Assembly (NCBI RefSeq): GCF_000003815.2 | Contig: NC_049996.1 | Span: forward strand, 4,083,617-4,147,616 | Length of the DNA stretch: 64,000 bases | Direction of reading: 5' to 3' | DNA from: Branchiostoma floridae | Taxonomy: Eukaryota > Chordata > Leptocardii > Amphioxiformes > Branchiostomatidae | In this document: positions 1 to 9,441 of the stretch, one piece after another | How the letters are laid out: every line of letters begins with the position of its first letter | Position numbering within the stretch: position 1 is the first letter of the stretch | Program-made: the position numbers and the translations under genes | Notes under the pieces: model-generated | What the model saw: only the letters and a program-made list of their open reading frames with translations | Databases searched by the model: none | What the model was told of the DNA's origin: nothing

Positions 1-953
1 ATCACGAATTGACTCTATGTCATACCCATCAATTCACTTAGTTTTAAGAAATCAAAGGTTGAAAAACATATCCAGCAAGCCTAAAGTAAAAAAAGGAAAA
101 CTTGAATGTAATATTAACTGTATTCAATTAACCTCTACCAGGCTCCGTGGATCGGTGGTCTAATTGTAAAAATTGGACAAATAGAGTCAATAGTACGCTA
201 GGGAAATCGGTCGGCCAGTAAAATTATTTTCCTTATCATGGTGAGGATAATGATTCTACTGGCCGGCCGACTCAAATTATTCTACTGGCCGGCCGACGGC
301 ACACCACAGGCCTTGGGGCTTTCTTTCTAGTTATGTTACTCCAGTTAGGCAATATTTTTTGGCAAAGCGTCAGGAGCAGACCTAACCATTCTAGTATACG
401 TCCGTTTGAAAGGAATTCTACATATGCCGTCCGGGAATTTTAGTCAACGAAGGAATATGTGCTGCCTCACAAGCCCGAAAGTAGTCCTTTCGAACTCGTT
501 GCCTAAGTTACAGGAGAAGGCTTCTCATTGCAAATGCGGGCTCAAAAACATATTAATATTCTGGTTGAAGGTAATAACTACGGTATCAGCTCGACCACCA
601 TCGCCACAGCAATATTTTTTCACTGCCATACTTGTTTTGTTTTTATACGAGAACCAACCATTTTAATTGTTGCTGCTTTATCATGTCTTTGGATGATTCA
701 ATCCCATGCTTATCCTTATCCTTGCGGTAATTAAGATGGAGACATACTCACAATCAATGTTGCCACCAAAGGACTTGCATTGTTGCAGAATTCTGGGAAA
801 TACAAAATATTGAGTTATCATTTCAACATCCATCACAATACTTAACATCGCAGATTACGTATTATCTAGAGTACTAGCCAGGAGTTCGAACATTTCTTCT
901 TGTAACATGATTTGCATAATATTTATGCTAAAGTACTTGATTGCGATGTGTAA
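1..953. other. Gene B intron 12 part, no exon seen
   Basis: Non-coding as far as I can see. At 209-295 a palindromic cluster repeats a CTACTGGCCGGCCGAC motif in both orientations. The expected 41-base exon 13 was not found. Confidence 0.5.
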
Positions 954-961
954 CGCTGCCC

Positions 962-1321
962 CATCCTCTTAACGCCCGATTCCCAACGGCACTAGCCTAT
1001 GGGGCCCTGCTATCTCATGGCCTATCACCACAAACCAGCTGTCAACCAATCAGAGAATAGGCTTTTCTTGGGCTTTTTGTTGTCGAAAGCTGTCTCGCAA
1101 AGGCCGATGGGAAGCTATCAGCCAATCATGTTACGTCTTACATATCACCATCCTCCTACGCCCGATCCCCAACGGCTGACTGCCCATATAAGGGTAAGCT
1201 CATTAATATTTATATGCAGGGCGACGAGGAACTGAAAATAACTGCGGGTAGGACATGAGATAGCAGGGCCCCATGCATAGGCTGATTCAGCTGGCCGTTG
1301 GGGACCGTGCGTAGGAGGATG
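962..1321. mobile_element. MITE with 8-base target duplication
   Basis: Terminal inverted repeats about 60 bases long (CATCCTC at one end, GAGGATG at the other, with GGGGCCCTGCTATCTCATG inside) enclose about 360 bases without coding. The flanking CGCTGCCC at 954-961 and 1322-1329 is a perfect 8-base duplication, typical of hAT-type elements. An extra partial terminal copy lies at 1151-1178. Confidence 0.85.
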
Positions 1322-1333
1322 CGCTGCCCTTAC

Positions 1334-1451
1334 TTGCTAAGATCTTCCACCCTGCGTGTCTGTACAGCTGTTTGATCTCGTCTTTCCTGGCCTTCGTCAC
1401 CTTCCCCACAAACAGGTATTCCCAAGCGTACAGCTTCAACAGCTTAATGCC
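1334..1451 (-). CDS. Gene B exon 12 (TMD1)
   Basis: Residues 529-567: GIKLLKLYAWEYLFVGKVTK. Phase-1 donor GTAAGG. The target-site copy of a MITE begins four bases past the exon end, inside the donor region. Confidence 0.92.
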
Positions 1452-4400
1452 CTAGACCAAGACATTTCAAATATGAACATTTAGTGTTTTGCGATATATG
1501 GCAATAAGTATGGCAATCACTGCATAAACCACTATATATGTTGTAGCTAGAGTAGTCACAGCATATGCTAGTGAGGCGCTAGCATAATTAGCCAGTTGCT
1601 TTGGTCTGATGGATGTTTGTCACATTACACCCAGTCAACTCAGCCCAACATCTTGGTCAATTCGGCCCAACTCTAGTCAACTTGGCCAAACACTCTAGTC
1701 ATTGCCACCCAACAACCCGGTAAACTACGCCAAAAACTATAGTCATCTCGGCAAGGGCTAGGGTCAGGGTCAGGGTCAGGGTCAGGGTCAGGGTCAGGGT
1801 CAGGGTCAGGGTCAGGGTCAGGGTCAGGGTCAGGGTTAGGGTTGGATTAGGGTTAGGTTTTGGTTAGGGTTAGGGTTTTGGTTAGGGTTAGGGTTAGGGT
1901 TAGGGTTAGGGTTAGGGTTAGGGTTAGGGTTAGGGTTAGGGTTAGGGTTAGGGTTAGGGTTAGGGTTAGGGCTAGGGTCAGGGTCAGGGTCCGGGTCAGG
2001 GTTAGGGTTGGATTAGGGTTAGGTTTTTGGTTAGGGTTAGGGTTTTGGTTTGGGTTAGGGTTAGGGTTAGGGTTAGGGTTAGGGTTAGGGTTAGGGTTAG
2101 GGTTAGGGTTAGGGTTGGGTTTTGGTTTGGGTTAGGGTTTGGGGTTAGGTTTGGGTTAGGGTTAGGGTTCAGTTAGGGTTAGGGTTAGGTTAGAGTGTTG
2201 AGCTGAGTTGGTCTGATTAGACATGGGCTGAGGTGGTAGGACCGGAGCGTTAGACATCCAAATCGTTACCTACATCGGCTTCAGAGATACCAACTGACGT
2301 GTAAAACATCATAAAATATTCCATATGCCCTTAACATGGTCAGACGTTCTTGATAATGCGGTTCTACGTTGTCTGTAAAAGTGAATTACCTGGATGGTCT
2401 CGTTGGCCCATTTTAACCGGACGTCTGTTTTTGCCTGTGAGAAAAACAATAAGATTGTAAGGATGACTCAAAGGAGTATTTGTGATTCTTATGTCATAAC
2501 AATAATAACTACAAATCCAGGAAGACAAATTGAAATAAAAGTATACTTATTCATTTAATGACTTGTTGCTGAAGTACCATAATTTCATACTTTCCTGGTA
2601 CTCATGATAAATTGTCTTCTTAGATTTTCCCTATCCCTAGCTATTCCTATGATTATACTGGAAGTCTATATTTTTCTTCACACAATCTTTGGAATTCCTA
2701 ACTTAGCAAAATCATGTTTACATTTGATACATTAAATGTCCAACAAATTTCCATCCCAATTTATAGAGTCAGTCAGTGTTTTGCAATTTTCAGTGCGTCG
2801 ATTCATCCATGTTACTGATCATACTTTGTATTCTGCGGCTAATTTCTGCCCATGATTTTAAATCATGAATCATTGCAGAAATCACAAGATTAGATTGCAA
2901 CAGTGTAATTCTAAACGAAGATCTGAATTTTCAGGCTTTACCATTTTCTGGGTGCTGACTTCGTGCATCTTCTTCATGATGAAGAGATCCACAGGCAGTA
3001 GAATGACGAGAAACCCGACTGCTAAAACCGCGTTCCACCCCAACTGGTAGTACAGCAGTACACTAACGGCTATAAGCTGTCATTTAGAGGCATACACAGG
3101 TATAATTCAATGACTCAATCAATAAATCATTTCACATATTATGTGCAGGCGCAGCAAAATGTTCATTGAATAACATACAGTCAAACCTGCGCAAGGCGAC
3201 CACCCGGGGGACCTGGCAAAAGCGGTCGATTTGGTCAGGTGGTCGGTTAGAAGAGTATCGACTCACAACATGCCCGATGCATAGTTAAAATGGTTTCCGT
3301 CGTGTGTAATGCACACGCATGTGCATCCGCCACCATCTTTATTTTGTACGTAACATCGTAATAGTAGTCAAAATCCGACGCAAACTGGCCGAATTCGGCA
3401 CAAAATCGAGCTAGCTATCATTAAAAATCGATGACACCTCAAGATTTTAAAATGATGCGTTCGTTATGGGCAAGGATTTGGTCCCAATGTTTGGCGGTCG
3501 CGGTCGCCGTCGCGTTGGCCAGGTGGTCGCTGTGAAGAGGGCAATTAATGCTTACGTCAATGGAGAAAATTTTCGGGACCGACAAAATAGCGGTCGTAAT
3601 GGCAGGTGGTCGCTAAGAAGAGGTGTTCGCTTGGGCAGGTTTAACGGTAATTCTTTGTACACAACCAAGCGTGGTGGGTTATTAAATCCTTGGGTTCTTA
3701 AAACTTTGCACAAACTACTTTGGTGTATATAATGTAATTATTTATAACGAAGCGTAAGAAACTCAACCCAAATAGATTGTTGAATGATCTTAAATTAACT
3801 TGTCACCAATCTTCCAATGAAGGATTAAACCTGCTCGAGTTGTGGCTCCTATCCAACACAAGACCACCATGTTCTGAGTCAACTACCCTGACCATAAAAG
3901 TTACTGTTACCATGATACCATTGTTACAGCGCTAGGGACATGTTCGGGCATGACGCACCCGCTATACAAGAGTCAGGGGTAGGAGGAACCCCTTGAATCA
4001 TTGGTCGGAAGTCCTCCTAAGAGACAGAAAACCCAAATAATAAACCTGCATCTGCTGTAGCCGTCTTACACGTGGCATGCTATCCTTGTGAGGGGGTCCT
4101 GTAAGACTTAGTGCGCCAGTAGACGAGAAGGTGGAGAAGAAAGTGCACACCCCTACTTCACCTTAAAAAGTCACTTACAGGTCAGGCAGAGGGGTCGCCT
4201 TACCCACCCTGTGTGCCAACCATTGACTTTTTGTTATTTATTTGTTATTGTTATTGGGTGGGCCGACTACTCACTTTTTGCAGCCAGGGGCTGAATTGCG
4301 AGGACCTTCCAATAGGCAGGGCTAAATCGCAAGGGTCTGGAGCAAGCTGCCATTCGGCGCCACTCAGGTGACCTCAATACGATAATAATTGACCCAGGTG

Positions 4401-7400
4401 CGGCCAAGGTACTGTAGGTTTTGAACCACTCACACCGCACCATCGCACGTGCAGCGGGTTCTTTAACGTGCGTGGGGTATGGCTCTCGCCAGACACGGGA
4501 CCTCCATTTAACGTCCTATCCGAGGGACAGTCTTCCGAGACAGATGGTTGGCAACTGGCAAAAATTTGTTACAGCCAAAAAAAATTGTATCCCCTACCTG
4601 GAAGAGTGTGGCCCACGAGTAGTGGAAGAGAAAGATGAAGATGGATAGCATATCACAGCCCTGACTCATGTGGTTGGTGACCTGCCCCATACTGATGTGG
4701 TCATTCTCCAGTAGCCAGCTGGGCAGCCGCAAACACTTGTTGTAGATCATTGCCTGCAAGTAATGGAATTCATTCAAATTGGAACATGAACAGATACCAA
4801 ACATGCAAATGAGGAGCTGATTGGCATACTGATGTGGTCATTGATGTGGACATTGTAAAAAGACGTCTGAACAAGAAAGGCCACATTTTAGAAAAAATGC
4901 AGGATATTTCTCTCGTACACTATACTATACAACACCATTAGGCTCGCCCTATAGCATTGTGTGTTTGTAAGAAAACAAGACAAACCTACATCTACGTTGT
5001 AGGAAGGACCAGGTCATTAACATAATTATAGTTTACCATAAGGCTCACCCTCTAGTGCCGTGCGAGAAAAATTGCTCAGATTCAAAATAACAGCTAACAT
5101 AAAATCTAAGCTCCGATTGGTTAATAACATGTCGACAGAAGAAGAATAAAAAAAGAAAAAGAACACATCACCGAAATAATATGCTTCCCTTGCGGGGAAA
5201 ACATAATAAATAGATTACACTTGTTAAGGATGCTTTTTGATATAGAACGACATTGCTGTAATTACAAGTATCGGGGTACCATGCTTTAACTTTGAGAGTT
5301 TTCTCAAACGAGTAGGGCTGTTAAGATAATGTGTTCTTTAACATTTGGGCGGCATTGTGACACAGTGATGTAGCTTGGTGTAATACGTAAATGAAAGAAC
5401 AGAATTAGATTGCCTGTAGGCCCTTTTTCAGCATCTGCCCGACGTTGTAGCTGATGGCCAAGGACGTGGCCTGTGCCCCGGTTCTGAGCACAGACACCAC
5501 CAGTAGCAGCACCAACAGGACAAAACCGTTCTGCAGAAACTCCCACGGACTCACCATGTACCTCTCCTGGAAGAAGGAAGATTTAAAATTGTGTTTTAAA
5601 CAATGACAATAACAATGAATGGTTCTCAGTACAGACATCACCAGTAGCAGCACCAGCAGGACAAAACTGTTCTACAGAAACTCACACGGACTCACCATGT
5701 ACCTCTCCTGAAAGAAGGAAGATTTAGAGTTGTGTTTTAGACAAAGACTAACAATGACCGGTTCTCAGTACAGACATCACCAGTAGCAGCACCAACAGGA
5801 CAAAACCGTTCTGTAGAAACTCCCACGGACTCACCATGTACCTCTCCTGGAAGAAGTAAGATTTAAAATTGTGTTTTAAACAATAACAATAACAATGACG
5901 GTTCTCAGTATAGACACCCCCAGTAGTAGCAGCACCAACAGGACAAAACCGTTCTGTAGAAACTCCCACGGACTCACCATATTCCTCTCCTAGCAACAGG
6001 GGGACGGGCATATTGCCAATAGACGTCTTTCCAGTTACGGAGGACATGTTGTATTTCCCGGGGTCACCAAAACGAGGCTGCAGTTGGGCATTCTCCTTTG
6101 TAGCACGTATTGCAGACATACGTATGCCCCAGGAAATCCAACATGGCCGCTGTAAGTTGGAAGAGGTCTTTTGCAAACAGTCACAATCCGGGATACAATG
6201 CGTTACCACTGTTGTAATTCATTCGTTCATTCATTCATTCATTCATTCATTCATTCATTCATTCATTCATTCATTCATTCATTCATTCATTTCACCAATC
6301 ATTCATTCATTCATTCCTTTCCTTTCTTTATTCCTCCACTCTGGGAGAGCATAACATTCATTCATTCATTCATTCACCTGTCCCTACCTGCAGCAAGATG
6401 GATGCTTCCGCTTGTTTTGCCGTCTCCATGGTTACATAGATGATGATGAGTTTGAGGAGGAGAGGTGAGATGAGTAGGAACACCTGCGTCACCAGCATGA
6501 GGAACCCAGCCAGACCGAACTCCCTGCACAGCAGGAACGCCCGGAAGTAGACCCCCCACAAAGACAGCTGTTTACCGGACCTGTCTGCTCTCTCCTATAT
6601 AGTCAGTAAATTAGAGTAAGACCGCGGTCATATAGGTCGTGCAATTGTCGTACAATCGCTAACGTTGGGCATATTGGAGGACAAAATTGTTAGTCTCCTG
6701 CAAAGTTCAACTGTCTTGGTACACAAATTGCTGTCTTGAATTCATGTCGGTGGTTGCGGCCTGTTTGAAAATATTATGGCATCAAAATCGTACTACGATC
6801 GCGCGACATTTGTGACCGAAACAAATCCGTATACCTACCTACCTACCTACCGTATACGAGCGATCAAAATGATGTCATGGTGACGTAGTGGTAGGCAAAA
6901 AGCAGCTGGTAATTAAAAGATTAATTTACACGATAAATAATAATTTGGCTTGCTCATTTTGATATTCTGCAGTTGTCATTTTGCGTATGAGCCATCGAAT
7001 ACCCAAGATGTTTAGACAAGCGATCGCTCGTATACACCAGGGCCTTACCCCCATTCTTCATAGAGACGGGGGACGCCCTAGACTTTCTGTTCTGCCATTT
7101 TCAATCAATTGCTCACTGAGTCACATGACCTATCCAGGTTCTGTCTGCATCAATAGTGTCATACGAGAGGTGTATTACCTTTTCCTTGACAAAGACCCGT
7201 GTGCTATCCAGTGCAAATTTATATCCATATCTACTTAATTATGCACAGAGAGAGAAAAAGGAAGAGAAAGGGGGGGGGGGACAGAGGGAGGAGTACATGC
7301 ATGTCACACAAAGGCAAATACATTATTTACATTTAGCTTTAACAATATATAAAAATGAATTAAATTGTTCTAATAAGAATTTAAAATCAAAGTCTGAAAA

Positions 7401-9380
7401 TACCTTTTCCCTTTCGTACACGTTCGTCAGACGATCCAAGGCCTCCTCAGCACAGATTTTCTATAAGCAGATAAAAAAAAAACTAAGTTGCTATCGTCTC
7501 AGGTCATGTGACACAATATTCAAAATGTTTTGTTTGGCAGTTACTTGATGCCTACACCTACGTCTTGCATTCTAACCGGAAGTTTAACGTCAGCAAAGGG
7601 TCCTTCAACTGAGACGGGAGCCGATACCGATTGCTTGGCACCTTTGACCCATTCCTGACGTCACACTTCCGTTCGGGATACATGGCATAAGCTTCGGGTC
7701 ATTTCAACTTGAGAAAGGACGGAGGGCCAACCAAAAGCTTGCTGGTAAGAGTTCTTTGTGTACGAGTTTAGCGTTTAAAACCTTCACTATATTCCTCACC
7801 TCTGGTAGTTTTCCCAGATGTTTAGCCTGTAGAGGTTGTTTGTAGCCCAGCAGAAGGACCCAGTCCATCCAACTGAAGGCGAACCATGATGGTAGAGACG
7901 CGTACGGCATGGCGAACAGCATGGATTCATTCTGAAGGTCATCCGGAACAGGGACATCTACTGGAGTTGTAGACAGGTACCGCTGGATGGGGAAGTGTCA
8001 TTAGCAGAAGTTTTAGAAGTCTTCCTAATGTTAGGATTGCTAGTGGCATTAGCAAAGTTTTAAACTTGTGGCGTCAAATACCCTATAGTGGCTAGGTTGT
8101 AGTCTTTAACGCCAAAAGTCACGGGTTAGATTCATGGCATGACTGTTTGGACGATGTTCCCAAATTAAAGGCAATTTTCACGACTTTCCCCAATCCAACC
8201 TTGTGTATAAAGTTCAAATTGGTTTCTAATTTCATTTGAGGAGGTAGAAAGCAGTAGAAGGAAACGGATAGGTTTCGCCTTCCAATACCTTGCGCAGTGA
8301 ATAACAATACACTTCCACTTTACTTCTTTTTTTAGGAAAGGTCTTCCTAATATTAGGATATCCAAAGGATGAGGCATAGGGGGAGGGATACGTAGTGCAT
8401 CAGTCCTTCACACCATATCCTTCTGTACAGCGCAGAAATTCCTAGCCTCCATAGCAGGCTCTCTGGGACTTTGGGGGGGGGGGGGGGGTGTACTCCTGAT
8501 TTTTTTTTGGTACTTGGTCAGTGGTCCCACCGTCGGCAGAAGAGCCCCAGTACAAAAAGGAACAATCTTCGAAATCTCCTCCCCCCCCCCCCCCCCCGAA
8601 AAAAAATGAAAAATTGTAAAGAGACTGCTATAAAGGCTAAAACATTCCGGAATAATCAGTTCAGCATCAAGGACAGATGTGTCTCCAGAGTCGTCAGGGA
8701 AATGTCGCGGTACATCCTTCAGTTATCAAAATTTGACAGTCGACCCTCTAGTAGGCTTCCTGTTTAAAACAGTACGAGAGACATAGCCTCATTGACGGTC
8801 TTTTAGGAGCGGCGGCGTTAATACATCTGTTTAAACAAACACCGCCACTCCAGATGTCTGCGTAAGAGGCTAAACAGACAAGTAGTATACACAGAACTGC
8901 AAAGTCCTCATTACTTACCCTTTTGTACAGGACGTATACCTCCACCGCTACCAGCACCCCGTACAGCAGTACTGAAGTCCAGGTTAGCTGGAACCGCAGG
9001 CTGTCTGTGCTCACACCTCTGCTGTACAAGTGGGACAGTCTGAGAACCTTGAACCCCCCTGACAGGACGTGGTACAATCCTAGAATCAACAGCAGCCTTG
9101 GGCGGTTCAACTTCTCCACCTGTAGAAACAACCAATATCTTTAAGCTTGAGGCGTCGCCAAAAATACATGAACAATGGCTGAAAAAAACGTTACCATGAC
9201 TGTCCGAAACATAACTGTAACACAATATTTTACTGTCACTTCACTCATTAGTTTTGAATCAAAAGTTCTTGTTTTTAAGCTCACATAGCTGAAACTATCT
9301 TCTTTGGCGTCTTTCATTTGAGCTAAATTGGACCTTTGTCGTTGATAAGAAAATAACTATGGATATTGAACTAGTAAAAT

Positions 9381-9441
<61 letters not shown>

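Noticed and set aside
1860-2135. 91-residue open frame of alternating V, R, L and G
   Set aside because: Translation of the telomeric repeat, not a protein.
6013-6443. Open frames rich in SFIH repeats
   Set aside because: Translation of the ATTC microsatellite and of intron DNA.
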